This document shows positions 46,211 to 58,476 of a stretch of DNA of 64,000 nt, in pieces; the stretch's first letter is position 1; every line of letters starts with the position of its first letter. The DNA comes from Shewanella basaltis (GTDB lineage: Bacteria > Pseudomonadota > Gammaproteobacteria > Enterobacterales > Shewanellaceae), in NCBI RefSeq assembly GCF_023283885.1, contig NZ_JAKILA010000013.1, forward strand, positions 53,804 through 117,803. Direction: 5' to 3'. Below the pieces are notes generated by a model that searched no databases, was not told where the DNA came from, and worked only from the letters and a program-made list of their open reading frames with translations. The translations under genes and the position numbers were made by a program.

Positions 46211-47437
46211 ATGAGAGAGCCCATGTTAACTTACCCGCTGTCTGGCAGTTCATCTGAATTAGTATTAAACGTACTGACGATGGTGTTAACCCGAGGAAAA
46301 CCACTAGATCGCGCTTATTCTGAGCATTTTTCTGGTTTATCGCTTAACCCGTCAGAGCAAGCGCGGATCACCCAAGTTACTGGCGATATTTTACGTCGGC
46401 TTAATCTGTATTGTTTTTTAGTCGATATCACCCCCGACGAGTTTGATCGCCAGGGGTCGAAACTGCTTAATGGTTGGCATGTGTTTCATGGCCTTGATTT
46501 ACCTAAGATGCAGTACTCGTTACAAATCGAGCAAGCATCATTTGATGTCAATCTTGAAAAAGCCAAAGCCGATCCTGTGTTGTGGGATGGTTGTCCTGAA
46601 TGGTTAAACGAATTAGGGCAAACCCAATTAGGCGATAAATGGCCGGCAGAACGTGCTGCATTAGCAGAGCAACCTAAGCGCTATTTGCGCGTTAATGAGC
46701 TTAAGTGCGATCGTGAAAAACTGATTGCTCGTTTGCAAAAAGAGGGCGTAACGGCCGTTGCATTGCCCGATGTTGCCTCTGCAGTTGAGGTAACCTCAGA
46801 TTCGGCTCTGTTTCGTACCGATGCCTTTAAAGATGGTTGGTTTGAACAACAAGACGCCGGCTCGCAATTAGTGGCTGACGCCGTAGGCGCTAAACCGGGG
46901 ATGCGTGTGGTTGATGCCTGCGCGGGTGCGGGGGGCAAAACGCTGCATATTGCTGCGCAAATGCAAGGTAAAGGGCGTTTATTGGCAATGGATGTTGAGC
47001 AATGGAAACTCGACAATTTAAAAGCTCGTGCTAAACGTGCTGGTGCGCATAATGTTGAAACCCGCATTATTGCCAGCTCTAAAACCATTAAACGTTTAAA
47101 GCTCAGTGCCGACCGAGTACTACTTGATGTGCCTTGTTCAGGACTTGGCGTGTTAAAGCGTAACCCAGATTCAAAATGGCGTGATACCCCTGAGCGTTTA
47201 CCCGTATTGATTGATTTGCAAAAGCAGATTTTGCAAAGTTACAGCCGCATGGTCAAAGTGGGCGGTATGCTGATATACGCAACCTGTTCAATCATGCCAG
47301 AAGAAAATCGTCAGCAAGTGGACGCTTTTCTAGCTGACAACCCACAATTTCGCTTTATTGAAGATGAAAATATCTTAGTGTCAGAGCGCGGCTTTGACGG
47401 TTTTTATCTTGCCAAAATGGAACGGGTTTCTGAATAG
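46211..47437 (+). CDS. RsmB/NOP family RNA m5C methyltransferase
   Basis: An SAM-dependent cytosine-5 RNA methyltransferase, about 408 aa. The N-terminal 130 residues look like a divergent NusB-like domain (SSELVLNVLTMVL), followed by the methyltransferase core: VVDACAGAGGKTLHIA (SAM site), LLDVPCSGLGVLKRNPD (release Cys) and LIYATCSIMPEEN (nucleophile Cys). The target (16S rRNA or other) is not given by sequence; RsmB itself is a different, longer protein. An ATG at 46223 has GAGAG just before it and may be the true start, which would remove four residues. Confidence 0.88.
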   Translation: MREPMLTYPLSGSSSELVLNVLTMVLTRGKPLDRAYSEHFSGLSLNPSEQARITQVTGDILRRLNLYCFLVDITPDEFDRQGSKLLNGWHVFHGLDLPKMQYSLQIEQASFDVNLEKAKADPVLWDGCPEWLNELGQTQLGDKWPAERAALAEQPKRYLRVNELKCDREKLIARLQKEGVTAVALPDVASAVEVTSDSALFRTDAFKDGWFEQQDAGSQLVADAVGAKPGMRVVDACAGAGGKTLHIAAQMQGKGRLLAMDVEQWKLDNLKARAKRAGAHNVETRIIASSKTIKRLKLSADRVLLDVPCSGLGVLKRNPDSKWRDTPERLPVLIDLQKQILQSYSRMVKVGGMLIYATCSIMPEENRQQVDAFLADNPQFRFIEDENILVSERGFDGFYLAKMERVSE

Positions 47438-47500
47438 CACGTTATTGTTGGTATCAATAGTAACAAGCTATAAACGTAACAAATACTTATCAATTTTATA

Positions 47501-47528
47501 ACAGTGTCTTTTGGGCACTGTTTTTTTT
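47501..47528 (+). terminator. Intrinsic terminator of the methyltransferase gene
   Basis: CAGTGTC-TTTT-GGGCACTG followed by eight T. It lies 65 bases after the stop; the remaining 137 bases before the next gene hold nothing recognisable. Confidence 0.85.
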
Positions 47529-47665
47529 CATGCATAATTATGCTGCTGACTTGCCAATATTTTTGAGCTTAAATGTGAATTTTACATTGATTAAAAGCAT
47601 ATAAATGCATAATCTTATTAACATAGTTAGTTTATGCAATTTAGCTCATTTATATACGGAGCACT

Positions 47666-49927
47666 ATGGATATAGGACCTAATATTATCAGCACCTTGCC
47701 GGATTCGTCTCAAGATCCATACCATGAATCCAGCCTAGAGCGTTACAGCACTATTTTGAATATGGTGTTACAGGGTCAGCCTTTAGGCGAAATGCTCCAC
47801 GCGTTAGTGTTGCTGATTGAGGCGCAAAAAATAGGTACTCGAGCATCGGTATTGCTCATCAGTGATGATGGCAAAAGGCTCTTATCTGGTGCTGCGCCAA
47901 ATTTACCTGATACGTACAATCAGGCCATTCATGGTGTTGAAATAGGTCCCGAAGTCGGTTCATGTGGTGCTGCTGCATTTTTGTGTCAGCGGGTGATTGT
48001 TGACGATATTGATAATCATCCTAATTGGCAAAAGTACAAAGAGATCCCGCTTAAATCTGGATTAAAAGCGTGTTGGTCAGAACCCATTAAAGACAGTAAC
48101 AATAACGTACTTGGTACGTTTGCCATGTATTACGATACGGTAAAGTCGCCAACGGAGCAGGACTTAATTCTCATTCAAGAAGCCGCTAGATTAGCCAGTT
48201 TGGCCATTGAGCGAAGCCGTGGAATGCATGTACAACGGTTAAGCAGTAAAATTTTTAGTAGTCTACCTATTGCGCTAGTGATCACCAGTGAAGATAACTC
48301 AGTATTATTAGCCAATCCTGTATTTAAAGCGTTAACCTCGACTTACTACGCCAACCTTAAATTATTTGATGTACAACGTTTTTTAAGTCACTCATCCCCA
48401 TCAGTAACAGCCGATTTATTTGATAGTTTATCAAGAGGACACGCTTGGCAAGGGGAATTAAAGGGCTTAAAAAATGATAATGACATTATTGATATTGCCC
48501 TAACGGTCACTGTTATTCGTGACACTTTTACCCAACAAAATTGTTTCGCTTGGTTGATTAATGATATCTCGGCCAGAAAAAATGCCGAGCAGCTTATTCA
48601 TTTTCAAACAAACTATGACCAATTAACTGGGTTGGTAAATCGAAAACACCTGTTCCATAGTTTGCAAAGCATGATTGAGTCGGACGATTTACATCATGAG
48701 AGTGAAAAACAGTTTAGTTTGATGTTGATAGACATAGACCATTTTAAACAAATTAACGATACCTTAGGCCATGACAAAGGCGATTTGGTGTTAAAGTTAG
48801 TGGCTAAACGCTTGTCGAGTGTGATCCCTGAAAACGTATTGTTATCGCGCATTGCAGCAGACGAGTTTGCCTTAGTATTACCGGGTAAATTATCGACAGA
48901 TTCGCTCATCAACATGGTTAACGATGTCTCGGCAGTGCTCGACAATCCATTTTCAGTGGGCGGGCAACATCTTAAACTGACCATAAGTACTGGTTTAGCT
49001 CGTTACCCAGATGATGCCGAAAACGTGGAACAAATTTTAAATTGTGCCACCCAAGCCATGTATAATGCCAAATCACATGGGCGTAATTGTTTTCGTTTTT
49101 TTAATCAACAAATTCAAAAAGATGCAGAACGCAGTGCCGAATTACACATGCGTTTAAAGTCAGCCATCAGTAACAATGAATTTGCATTGTATTATCAACC
49201 TATCGTCAATCCACATAACGGTTTGATAGTCAAAGCTGAGTGTTTGTTACGTTGGCAATATGATGGACGCTTTATCTCGCCGGATGAATTTATTCCTATC
49301 GCCGAACAATCGGGCTTTATTGTCAATATTGGTGAATGGGTAAGAAATGAAGCACTTAACACGATAGCTATACTGCAACAACGTGGTTTGACTATCCCAC
49401 TATCAATTAATGTGTCGACAATTGAGTTTTGGACCACAGATTTACAACAACGCTTTTTGCGTTATTTTGATGAAAAACAATCCGAGTATGATGCCGGACA
49501 ATTTCCCTATTCTTTTATTACACTTGAAATTACCGAATCACTGATGATGAAACAACTTGATACCATCAATCAGTTGCTTAACGAGTTAAGACATCGTGGA
49601 ATGCAAATTTCAGTTGATGACTTTGGTACGGGGTATTCGTCACTGTCTTATTTGGCCAATTTCCCAGTAGATCAAGTAAAAATTGATAAGTCGTTTATTC
49701 AAAAAATATCTATGGGGGCCCGCCATGAAGCACTCATTGAAGCCATTGTTAGTATGAGTAGAGCGCTTGATTTAACCATAGTTGCAGAAGGTGTAGAAAC
49801 TCAGGCAGAGTTTGATTTTATTAAGTTGCAAGACATTGAGTCGGTGCAGGGATATTACTTTCACAAACCGATGCCACAACAAGCATTTTTTGAGCTATTA
49901 GCAAAACAGTCACAAACTACAATATAA
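47666..49927 (+). CDS. GAF-PAS-GGDEF-EAL cyclic-di-GMP protein
   Basis: A 753-residue cytoplasmic sensor protein without membrane segments. GAF domain about residues 25-180, PAS about 190-310, diguanylate cyclase domain about 320-480, EAL domain about 495-745. The cyclase signature is degenerate (RIAADEF instead of GGDEF), so cyclase activity is unlikely, although it may bind GTP. The EAL domain keeps its key parts: AECLLRW, NVSTIEFW, LEITESLM, VDDFGTGYSSLSYL, KIDKSFI and AEGVETQAE. It is therefore probably a phosphodiesterase lowering cyclic-di-GMP in response to a small ligand. Confidence 0.92.
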   Translation: MDIGPNIISTLPDSSQDPYHESSLERYSTILNMVLQGQPLGEMLHALVLLIEAQKIGTRASVLLISDDGKRLLSGAAPNLPDTYNQAIHGVEIGPEVGSCGAAAFLCQRVIVDDIDNHPNWQKYKEIPLKSGLKACWSEPIKDSNNNVLGTFAMYYDTVKSPTEQDLILIQEAARLASLAIERSRGMHVQRLSSKIFSSLPIALVITSEDNSVLLANPVFKALTSTYYANLKLFDVQRFLSHSSPSVTADLFDSLSRGHAWQGELKGLKNDNDIIDIALTVTVIRDTFTQQNCFAWLINDISARKNAEQLIHFQTNYDQLTGLVNRKHLFHSLQSMIESDDLHHESEKQFSLMLIDIDHFKQINDTLGHDKGDLVLKLVAKRLSSVIPENVLLSRIAADEFALVLPGKLSTDSLINMVNDVSAVLDNPFSVGGQHLKLTISTGLARYPDDAENVEQILNCATQAMYNAKSHGRNCFRFFNQQIQKDAERSAELHMRLKSAISNNEFALYYQPIVNPHNGLIVKAECLLRWQYDGRFISPDEFIPIAEQSGFIVNIGEWVRNEALNTIAILQQRGLTIPLSINVSTIEFWTTDLQQRFLRYFDEKQSEYDAGQFPYSFITLEITESLMMKQLDTINQLLNELRHRGMQISVDDFGTGYSSLSYLANFPVDQVKIDKSFIQKISMGARHEALIEAIVSMSRALDLTIVAEGVETQAEFDFIKLQDIESVQGYYFHKPMPQQAFFELLAKQSQTTI

Positions 49928-49940
49928 AAATTATAGCCAT

Positions 49941-49976
49941 AAAAAAATGCCGCATTAACTCATGCGGCATTTTTTA
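49941..49976. terminator. Bidirectional terminator between the GGDEF/EAL gene and ald
   Basis: AAAAAAATGCCGCAT ... ATGCGGCATTTTTT, a strong stem with A and T runs, lying between two convergent genes. Confidence 0.92.
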
Positions 49977-49992
49977 TTACACCAAAACCTAA

Positions 49993-51108
49993 TTAGTTAA
50001 GCATGCTTTTAGGCTCAGTAAACTCAAGGTTTAACGCTTCAGCCACTTCTTTACATACTAGTTTTCCGTGGATAACGTTTAAGCCATTTAATAAATGTTT
50101 ATCATTTAATAACGCTTGTTTGTAACCCTGGTTAGCTAACTTAATGATGTAAGGAAGGGTTGCATTGTTTAATGCAAACGTTGATGTACGTGCAACAGCA
50201 CCTGGCATGTTTGCCACACAGTAATGCACAACGTCATCAACAATGTAAGTTGGGTCTTGGTGAGTGGTTGCGTGTGAAGTTTCAACACAACCACCTTGGT
50301 CGATAGCAACATCAACAATCGCGCTACCAGGCTTCATGCGCTTAACCATGTCTTTAGTGATAAGTTTTGGCGCAGCAGCACCTGGTACTAATACACCACC
50401 AATGACTAAGTCTGCTTCAAGCACATGACGTTCAATCGCATCGGCTGTTGAGTAAATGGCTTTAACCGCTGAACCAAATTGAACATTTAAGCGGCGTAAT
50501 GCATCAATACTACGGTCAAGTACAACGACATCAGCGCCCATACCGACCGCCATTTGTGCCGCGTTAGTTCCTACCATGCCGCCACCAATAATGACCACTT
50601 TAGCAGGCTCAACACCAGGCACTCCGCCTAACAACATGCCGCGACCACCGAGTGATTTCTCAAGCGCACGTGCGCCCGCTTGAATTGACATACGGCCGGC
50701 AACTTCAGACATAGGAGCAAGAAGGGGTAAACCACCACGATCATCGGTAACGGTTTCGTAGGCAATACACACTGCGCCGCTAGCGATGAGATCGTTCGTT
50801 TGGGCTAAATCAGGTGCTAGGTGTAAATAAGTAAATAAGATTTGGTCTTTACGCAGCATTGCGCGTTCAACAGCTAATGGCTCTTTTACTTTGACAATCA
50901 TTTCCGCTTTAGCAAAGACTTCAGCAGCGGTTGTTAAAATTGAAGCTCCAGCATCTATGTAATCTTGATCAGTAAAGCCGATACCTACACCCGCATCTGA
51001 CTGAACAAAAACTTCATGACCTTTAATCGTCAATTCGCGCACACTTGAAGGAACCATACCGACACGGTATTCGTGGTTTTTGATTTCTGTTGGTACACCA
51101 ATAATCAT
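49993..51108 (-). CDS. ald: Alanine dehydrogenase
   Basis: A 371-residue NAD-dependent alanine dehydrogenase, converting L-alanine to pyruvate and ammonia. It shows MIIGVPTEIKNHEYRVGM at the start with the substrate Arg and Lys, MSEVAGRMSIQAGA, the NAD fold VVIIGGGMVGTNAAQMAVG, and the late MPGAVARTSTFALNNAT. Full length. The gene is divergent from lrp, and Lrp-type regulators commonly control ald in other bacteria; a paired repeat in the shared region may be the site. Confidence 0.96.
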   Translation of the reverse strand: MIIGVPTEIKNHEYRVGMVPSSVRELTIKGHEVFVQSDAGVGIGFTDQDYIDAGASILTTAAEVFAKAEMIVKVKEPLAVERAMLRKDQILFTYLHLAPDLAQTNDLIASGAVCIAYETVTDDRGGLPLLAPMSEVAGRMSIQAGARALEKSLGGRGMLLGGVPGVEPAKVVIIGGGMVGTNAAQMAVGMGADVVVLDRSIDALRRLNVQFGSAVKAIYSTADAIERHVLEADLVIGGVLVPGAAAPKLITKDMVKRMKPGSAIVDVAIDQGGCVETSHATTHQDPTYIVDDVVHYCVANMPGAVARTSTFALNNATLPYIIKLANQGYKQALLNDKHLLNGLNVIHGKLVCKEVAEALNLEFTEPKSMLN

Positions 51109-51187
51109 TTTTGAGCCTCAATTTGCATAAAACCCACTTTAAGTGGGTATAGTTGTTATTAATTGTGACCTGAACGTGCTTATTTCA

Positions 51188-51237
51188 GGGAACTCTAGTA
51201 TAGTGCTGGTTAAGCAGATTATGCTGCTGAAGTTCCC
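51188..51237. promoter_or_regulatory. Nested inverted repeats between ald and lrp
   Basis: GGGAACT (51188-51194) and AGTTCCC (51231-51237) are complementary. Inside, AGCAG-ATTATG-CTGCT (51213-51228) is a second perfect pair. CAG...CTG around an AT-rich core resembles Lrp sites, but the spacing differs from the E. coli consensus. It is a candidate operator for ald or for lrp autoregulation. Confidence 0.45.
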
Positions 51238-51286
51238 CTTAAAAAAGGTTTAAATATTGTTTTAAGGACAAAACAAGGTTAAAAAT

Positions 51287-51784
51287 ATGGTTAGTAATAA
51301 AAACGTTTCAATTAAAGATTTAGACCGTATCGATCGCAATATCCTGCACGAGCTACAAATTGACGGGCGGATTTCTAATGTCGAACTGTCTAAACGCGTT
51401 GGCTTAAGCCCGACGCCTTGCCTAGAAAGAGTTAAACGCCTAGAAAAACAAGGTTTTATAAACGGCTATACTGCGTTGGTTAATCCACATTTTTTAGGTG
51501 CATCGTTACTTGTGTTTGTTGAGATCACCTTAAATAGAGACACGCCAGACATTTTTGATCGCTTTAATCGCGCGGTTCAACTCCTAGATGACATTCAAGA
51601 GTGCCACTTAGTCTCTGGTGATTTTGACTACTTATTAAAGACAAGAGTGTCAGATATGTCTGCATATCGACGATTATTAGGTGAAACCTTACTGAAATTA
51701 CCCTCAGTGTCAGATACTCGTACTTATGTGGTAATGGAAGAAGTAAAGCAGACTAATAAAGTGGCCTTATACAATCTAGGATAG
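51287..51784 (+). CDS. lrp: Leucine-responsive regulatory protein Lrp
   Basis: A 165-residue AsnC/Lrp-family DNA-binding protein. The helix-turn-helix is at about residues 24-45 (SNVELSKRVGLSPTPCLERV); the effector domain follows with ECHLVSGDFDYLLKTRV. It is almost the size and sequence style of E. coli Lrp, and the lrp-ftsK-lolA-rarA-serS order is the same, so it is the orthologue rather than a local AsnC regulator. It is divergent from ald. The 296-base gap to ftsK contains a small hairpin (ATCACTG/CAGTGAT, 52012-52031) and no gene. Confidence 0.95.
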   Translation: MVSNKNVSIKDLDRIDRNILHELQIDGRISNVELSKRVGLSPTPCLERVKRLEKQGFINGYTALVNPHFLGASLLVFVEITLNRDTPDIFDRFNRAVQLLDDIQECHLVSGDFDYLLKTRVSDMSAYRRLLGETLLKLPSVSDTRTYVVMEEVKQTNKVALYNLG

Positions 51785-52080
51785 CCTTATCTACACCACT
51801 AAGTGGTTTAACCTGTTTGCACTATTGTTACCAGCGTTTTAATGCAATCTTGATGGACTATAAAATCGCGAGCTTGACTCTCTTTTATGGCTTCATCAGA
51901 GATTGTTTGTGTCGATAAAATCGCCACTGCTTAGTCTATCTTGCACACTTTTGATTGCCTGGATTAATTCCCTATAACAATCCATTGAGCTTCATTAAAT
52001 CAAGGTGCATAATCACTGCAAATACAGTGATATTCTGTTATCTTAACCCTTATTTTTCACTCTTTTATGGATGTTTTCGT

Positions 52081-54732
52081 TTGACTCAGGAAAATAGTCT
52101 AAAAACACTCAGCGGCTTACAACGCTTGCTTGAAGGTGGTTTAATTATTTGTTGCATGGTTGCAACCTACATTCTATTGGCGCTATCGAGTTTTAACCCC
52201 AATGATCCCGGGTGGAGTCAATCACATTATCAAGGTGAAATTCACAATTGGACTGGCGCTGTTGGCGCTTGGACGGCAGATGTGCTGTTTTATTTTTTTG
52301 GCTTTATCGCGTTTTTAATCCCCGTCATTATTGCCACCACCGGTTGGTTTATTTTTAATCGTGCCCATAGATTGTTTGAAATCGACTATTTCTCTGTCGG
52401 TCTGCGCATTATTGGATTTATGTTAATGCTGTTAGCCCTGGCTGCGTTAGTGAGTATGAACGCTGAAAACATGTTTGTGTTTTCAGCCGGTGGCGTGGCA
52501 GGCGATGTAATAGGGCAGGCGATGCTGCCTTACTTTAGTACACTTGGCACAACGTTATTATTGATGTGTTTTATTTGTGCTGGTTTTACCTTAGCAACAG
52601 GAATTAGCTGGCTAACCATCATTGAGTTAACTGGCTTTAGTGCGATTTGGTGCGTAAAACGTATTTGGACGTTACCAAGCTTGTTTAAACGCGAACGCGA
52701 AACCGAAGACACCAAAGGCTTTATGTCTTTAGTTGACAAGTTTAAACAACGCCGTGAAGAATTAGACGAACAAGAGCCAGCAGAAAAGAGCAACAATGCA
52801 TTTGCTAAACCGGGTAAAGATCGCACGGTTAACAGTCACGCCATAAACGATGACGCTGATCATGAGCCCGTGATTGAGAAAAAACGCAGTTTCTTTAGTC
52901 GCAAGCCAAAAGTGACAGAAACAATCGAGCCTGTCGATATTGACGATGACGAACTTGACTTTGATGATCGTCAAGAGCCGTCTATTAAACTTGAAGATGA
53001 TGAGCCCGCGTTTGCCCCGTGGGTTGCCACTAAAGACGAAGATGATGATGTCAGTTTTAGTGCAAATGATGATAGCGACATTGACGATGAATTCGCGGCC
53101 GATCCATTTGCTGATGCATTTGAAAAGCCGCATTCAAACGGGGCACTAGTCGCTCAAAAACAACCGAAAAAAGAAGCTAAAATTGTCGACGGTTTAGTGG
53201 TTATTGATGGCCAGGCACCCAAAGAAAAACGCCAAATGGATCCCTTGCCAAGTATTAGTTTACTTGATGTTCCCGATCGTAAGAAAAACCCCATCAGTGA
53301 AGAAGAATTAGATCAAGTTGCCAGACTCGTTGAAACTAAGCTGGCCGATTTTAATATTATTGCCAATGTGGTTGGCGTGTTCCCTGGTCCTGTTATCACA
53401 CGTTTTGAGCTTGAACTGGCCCCTGGGGTTAAAGCCTCTAAAATTACCAACCTTGCAAAAGATTTGGCGCGCTCTTTGTTAGCCGAAAACGTGCGTGTGG
53501 TTGAGGTTATTCCGGGTAAAGCCTATGTAGGGATTGAATTACCCAACAAATTCCGCGAAACCGTGTTTATGCGTGATGTGCTAGACAGCGCCGCCTTTAA
53601 TGACAGTAAATCGACGCTATCAATGGTGCTAGGTCAAGACATTGCAGGCGAACCTGTCGTCGTCGATTTGGGCAAAATGCCGCACTTATTAGTGGCCGGT
53701 ACCACAGGCTCGGGTAAGTCTGTAGGGGTTAACGCGATGATCACCAGCTTACTGTATAAGTCTGGCCCAGATGATGTGCGCTTTATTATGATTGACCCTA
53801 AAATGCTTGAGCTATCGGTGTACGAAGGGATCCCTCATTTATTATGTGAAGTGGTTACCGATATGAAAGAAGCCGCCAATGCACTGCGTTGGTGTGTAGG
53901 CGAAATGGAGCGTCGTTATAAATTAATGTCAGCGTTAGGCGTGCGTAACTTAAAAGGTTACAACTATAAAATTAAAGATGCTGCCGCAAAAGGTGAATAC
54001 ATCCCAGATCCATTATGGAAGTCATCTGAGAGCATGTTAGATGAAGCGCCAGCGTTAGAAAAACTGCCATCAATTGTCGTGGTAGTGGATGAATTTGCCG
54101 ACATGATCATGATTGTCGGTAAAAAAGTTGAAGAGCTTATTGCCCGTATTGCTCAAAAAGCCCGTGCGGCAGGTATTCACTTAATATTAGCGACTCAGCG
54201 TCCGTCGGTAGATGTAATCACAGGTTTAATTAAAGCTAACATCCCAACTCGAATCGCATTCCAAGTGTCGTCACGTATCGATTCGCGTACGATTTTAGAT
54301 CAGCAAGGCGCCGAAACGTTATTAGGCATGGGCGACATGTTGTATTTACCTCCAGGCACCAGTGTGCCTAACCGGGTTCACGGTGCATTTATTGATGACC
54401 ATGAAGTGCATAAAGTGGTCGCCGATTGGTGTGAGCGCGGCCAACCACAATATATTGATGAGATTTTAAATGGCGTGTCAGAAGGCGAGCAGGTGCTGCT
54501 ACCGGGTGAAACGTCAGACACTGAAGAAGAATACGATGCACTCTATGATGATGCAGTGGCGTTTGTAACTGAAACCCGCCGCGGCTCCATTTCAAGTGTG
54601 CAACGCAAATTTAAGATTGGTTATAACCGCGCCGCCCGCATCATAGAGATGATGGAAGGTCAGGGAATTGTCAGCTCTCAAGGCCACAATGGTAACCGTG
54701 AGGTGTTGGCTCCGCCACCACCAAGAAACTAA
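52081..54732 (+). CDS. ftsK: DNA translocase FtsK
   Basis: A 883-residue septal DNA pump that aligns the chromosome ends with XerCD at cell division. Four N-terminal membrane segments (about 15-200), an acidic low-complexity linker, then the RecA-like motor with Walker A GTTGSGKS near residue 540 and Walker [10 protein letters not shown] near 670. The C-terminal gamma winged helix ([20 protein letters not shown]) reads KOPS. The reading frame is open to 51955, but conserved sequence begins at TTG 52081 ([19 protein letters not shown]), so a TTG start is proposed. The linker is much shorter than in E. coli. Confidence 0.93.
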   Translation: MTQENSLKTLSGLQRLLEGGLIICCMVATYILLALSSFNPNDPGWSQSHYQGEIHNWTGAVGAWTADVLFYFFGFIAFLIPVIIATTGWFIFNRAHRLFEIDYFSVGLRIIGFMLMLLALAALVSMNAENMFVFSAGGVAGDVIGQAMLPYFSTLGTTLLLMCFICAGFTLATGISWLTIIELTGFSAIWCVKRIWTLPSLFKRERETEDTKGFMSLVDKFKQRREELDEQEPAEKSNNAFAKPGKDRTVNSHAINDDADHEPVIEKKRSFFSRKPKVTETIEPVDIDDDELDFDDRQEPSIKLEDDEPAFAPWVATKDEDDDVSFSANDDSDIDDEFAADPFADAFEKPHSNGALVAQKQPKKEAKIVDGLVVIDGQAPKEKRQMDPLPSISLLDVPDRKKNPISEEELDQVARLVETKLADFNIIANVVGVFPGPVITRFELELAPGVKASKITNLAKDLARSLLAENVRVVEVIPGKAYVGIELPNKFRETVFMRDVLDSAAFNDSKSTLSMVLGQDIAGEPVVVDLGKMPHLLVAGTTGSGKSVGVNAMITSLLYKSGPDDVRFIMIDPKMLELSVYEGIPHLLCEVVTDMKEAANALRWCVGEMERRYKLMSALGVRNLKGYNYKIKDAAAKGEYIPDPLWKSSESMLDEAPALEKLPSIVVVVDEFADMIMIVGKKVEELIARIAQKARAAGIHLILATQRPSVDVITGLIKANIPTRIAFQVSSRIDSRTILDQQGAETLLGMGDMLYLPPGTSVPNRVHGAFIDDHEVHKVVADWCERGQPQYIDEILNGVSEGEQVLLPGETSDTEEEYDALYDDAVAFVTETRRGSISSVQRKFKIGYNRAARIIEMMEGQGIVSSQGHNGNREVLAPPPPRN

Positions 54733-54740
54733 TAGGAATA

Positions 54741-55388
54741 ATGATGAATAAACGTATTACAGTATTAAGCCTATTTATTACGACGAGCATGCTCACCGCC
54801 GCTGCACAGGCTGATGATGCCAAAGAATTACGCACCAAATTAGCCAAAATAGACAGCTTGCATGCCACGTTTTCTCAGCAAGTCACCGACATTAACAATA
54901 AGCCCATTCAAAGTGGTAATGGGGTATTTGCATTGGCTTTTCCCAATCAATTCTACTGGCACTTAACTGAGCCAGATGAGTCGCTGATTGTTGCTGATGG
55001 CGCTAATTTATGGGTCTTTAATCCTTTTGCTGAAGAAGTGACTGTGATGGACGTATCGCAAGCGGTAGACGCATCACCGATGGCATTGTTGGTTCATCGC
55101 GATGACGAAACATGGAACAAATACACAGTGATGAAACGTCAAAACAAAGCAAAATCGAGTTGTTTTGACATTCAGCCTAAAAAACTTAACAGCAGCGTTG
55201 TTGCCGTTAGCGTCTGTTTTAATGGTGAACAACTTACCCAATTTAATTTAACAGATGAACAAGGTAATCTAAGTCAATTTCAATTGTCAGCTCAACGCGC
55301 AGTGTCAGCAACTGAAAAAAGCTTATTCAAGTTTGCCATACCAGACAACGTTGAAATAGACGACCAGCGCCTAAAACAGGTTAATTAA
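54741..55388 (+). CDS. lolA: Outer-membrane lipoprotein carrier protein LolA
   Basis: A 215-residue periplasmic chaperone that takes lipoproteins from LolCDE to LolB. The signal peptide ends at AQA (about residue 24). Typical segments: [39 protein letters not shown] (split here from one block) and [10 protein letters not shown]. It starts nine bases after ftsK, with AGGAATA before the paired ATGATG; either Met can be first. Confidence 0.95.
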   Translation: MMNKRITVLSLFITTSMLTAAAQADDAKELRTKLAKIDSLHATFSQQVTDINNKPIQSGNGVFALAFPNQFYWHLTEPDESLIVADGANLWVFNPFAEEVTVMDVSQAVDASPMALLVHRDDETWNKYTVMKRQNKAKSSCFDIQPKKLNSSVVAVSVCFNGEQLTQFNLTDEQGNLSQFQLSAQRAVSATEKSLFKFAIPDNVEIDDQRLKQVN

Positions 55389-55395
55389 AGGGTTA

Positions 55396-56727
55396 ATGGC
55401 TAATTTAGGATTTGATTTCGCGCCTGATTTTAGGCCCTTAGCTGCACGAATGCGGCCAAGGGACATTAGCGAATATATCGGCCAGGCGCACCTGCTCGGT
55501 GAAGGGCAACCACTGCGTAAAGCGCTAGAGGCAAATCGGGCCCACTCAATGTTATTGTGGGGGCCTCCCGGTACCGGAAAAACCACCTTAGCTGAGCTGA
55601 TAGCGCATTATGCAAATGCTCATGTGGAGCGTATCTCGGCGGTTACATCGGGTGTAAAAGACATTCGTGCCGCCATTGAGCAAGCCAAAGCCATTGCCCA
55701 AAGTCGTGGCCAACGCACCTTATTATTTGTAGACGAAGTGCATCGTTTTAATAAAAGTCAGCAAGATGCCTTTTTACCCTTTATTGAAGACGGCACGGTT
55801 ATTTTTATTGGTGCAACCACCGAAAACCCGTCGTTTGAAATCAACAATGCCTTACTTTCTCGCGCCCGTGTTTATCTTATTAATCGATTAACGTCGGACG
55901 AAATTCAGTTAATTGTGACACAAGCACTGAATGATACTGAACGAGGCTTTGGCAAGCGACAGTTAACCCTACCAGATAGGGTGGCTAAACAACTTGCCGA
56001 CATAAGTGAAGGTGATGCCCGCAAAGCACTCAATTTACTAGAGCTCATGAGCGATTTGGTTAGCGATGGCGGTGAATTTACCACAGACATGCTGACTCAG
56101 GTTGCAGGCCATCAAGCGGCAGGTTATGACAAAAATGGCGATCAGTTTTACGATTTAATTTCTGCCGTTCATAAATCTGTGCGAGGCTCAGCGCCAGATG
56201 CCGCACTTTACTGGTTTTGCCGAATTTTAGAAGGCGGTGGCGATGCGTTATATGTTGCGAGGCGTTTATTGGCTATCGCTTCAGAAGACATAGGTAATGC
56301 CGACCCCGTTGCTATGACCGTTGCGCTAAATGCCTGGGACTGTTATCACAGAGTCGGGCCCGCCGAAGGTGAGCGAGCGATTGCACAAGCGGTATTGTAT
56401 CTTGCTAGCGCCCCTAAAAGTAATGCGGTTTACACCGCCTTTAAGGCTGCCCGTGAGCTTGCTAAACAAACAGGCCATGAACCAGTGCCTAATCATCTTC
56501 GAAATGCCCCCACCACACTCATGAAAGAAATCGGTTTTGGTAAAGAATACCGCTATGCTCATAACGAACCTGGTGCCTATGCACCGGGCGAAAATTACTT
56601 TCCACAGTCGTTGCAGCACAGTCAATTTTATCAACCGACCAATCGTGGTTTTGAAAAACGCATTCAAGATAAATTAGCTCAATTAAGTGATCTTGATAAG
56701 CAAAGTGAGGTCAAGCGTTATGACTAA
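55396..56727 (+). CDS. rarA: Replication-associated recombination ATPase RarA
   Basis: A 443-residue AAA+ ATPase (MgsA), acting on stalled replication forks. Walker [15 protein letters not shown] near residue 57, Walker [17 protein letters not shown], sensor [12 protein letters not shown], and the C-terminal tetramer domain with [13 protein letters not shown] and EDIGNADP. It begins seven bases after lolA and overlaps crcB by eight bases at its end. Confidence 0.96.
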   Translation: MANLGFDFAPDFRPLAARMRPRDISEYIGQAHLLGEGQPLRKALEANRAHSMLLWGPPGTGKTTLAELIAHYANAHVERISAVTSGVKDIRAAIEQAKAIAQSRGQRTLLFVDEVHRFNKSQQDAFLPFIEDGTVIFIGATTENPSFEINNALLSRARVYLINRLTSDEIQLIVTQALNDTERGFGKRQLTLPDRVAKQLADISEGDARKALNLLELMSDLVSDGGEFTTDMLTQVAGHQAAGYDKNGDQFYDLISAVHKSVRGSAPDAALYWFCRILEGGGDALYVARRLLAIASEDIGNADPVAMTVALNAWDCYHRVGPAEGERAIAQAVLYLASAPKSNAVYTAFKAARELAKQTGHEPVPNHLRNAPTTLMKEIGFGKEYRYAHNEPGAYAPGENYFPQSLQHSQFYQPTNRGFEKRIQDKLAQLSDLDKQSEVKRYD

Positions 56728-57094
56728 CGTGTTGCTTGTCGCGCTGGGTGGGTCAATTGGTGCAGTTTTACGCTATCTTCTGTCAATATTTATGATCCAG
56801 CTATTTGGAAGCAGTTTTCCTTTTGGTACACTGTTGGTTAATGTAATGGGATCGTTTTTAATGGGCGTTGTTTATGCACTTGGGCAATTGAGCCATGTCA
56901 GCCCCGAAATTAAAGCCCTAATCGGCGTTGGTTTATTAGGGGCGTTAACCACGTTTTCGACTTTCTCAAATGAAACCTTATTGCTGATCCAGGAAGGCCT
57001 TTGGCATAAGGCTGTTTTAAATGTGTTGTTGAATGTCACCTTATGTCTTTTTATGGTGTACATAGGTCAACAGCTTGTATTTTCTCGCGTTTAA
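56720..57094 (+). CDS. crcB: Fluoride ion channel CrcB
   Basis: A 124-residue Fluc-type fluoride exporter with four membrane segments. It shows [29 protein letters not shown] (conserved Asn) and [12 protein letters not shown] (the phenylalanine and Thr-Phe-Ser track). The start at 56720 overlaps the rarA stop (ATGACTAA); a longer upstream frame lacks conservation. No fluoride riboswitch is expected, since translation seems coupled to rarA. Confidence 0.93.
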   Translation: MTNVLLVALGGSIGAVLRYLLSIFMIQLFGSSFPFGTLLVNVMGSFLMGVVYALGQLSHVSPEIKALIGVGLLGALTTFSTFSNETLLLIQEGLWHKAVLNVLLNVTLCLFMVYIGQQLVFSRV

Positions 57095-58399
<1,305 letters not shown>

Positions 58400-58409
58400 T
58401 GGGTTTTGT

Positions 58410-58440
58410 GTCGTGCCTTGCTTATTGAGCACGACTTATT
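58410..58440 (+). terminator. Stem-loop after serS
   Basis: GTCGTGC and GCACGAC form a perfect 7-bp stem, 10 bases after the stop, followed by TTATTATCTC, a weak U tract. Confidence 0.5.
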
Positions 58441-58476
58441 ATCTCTGTTTTTGATCTTTTCAGAGGCTAACAAGCG

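Noticed and set aside
46681..47088. 135-residue minus-strand frame inside the methyltransferase gene
   Set aside because: Ser/Ala/Cys-rich shadow of the opposite coding strand; no start signal.
52012..52031. Possible LexA site before ftsK, as in E. coli
   Set aside because: The CTG and CAG are six rather than ten bases apart, so it is a plain hairpin and not a LexA box.
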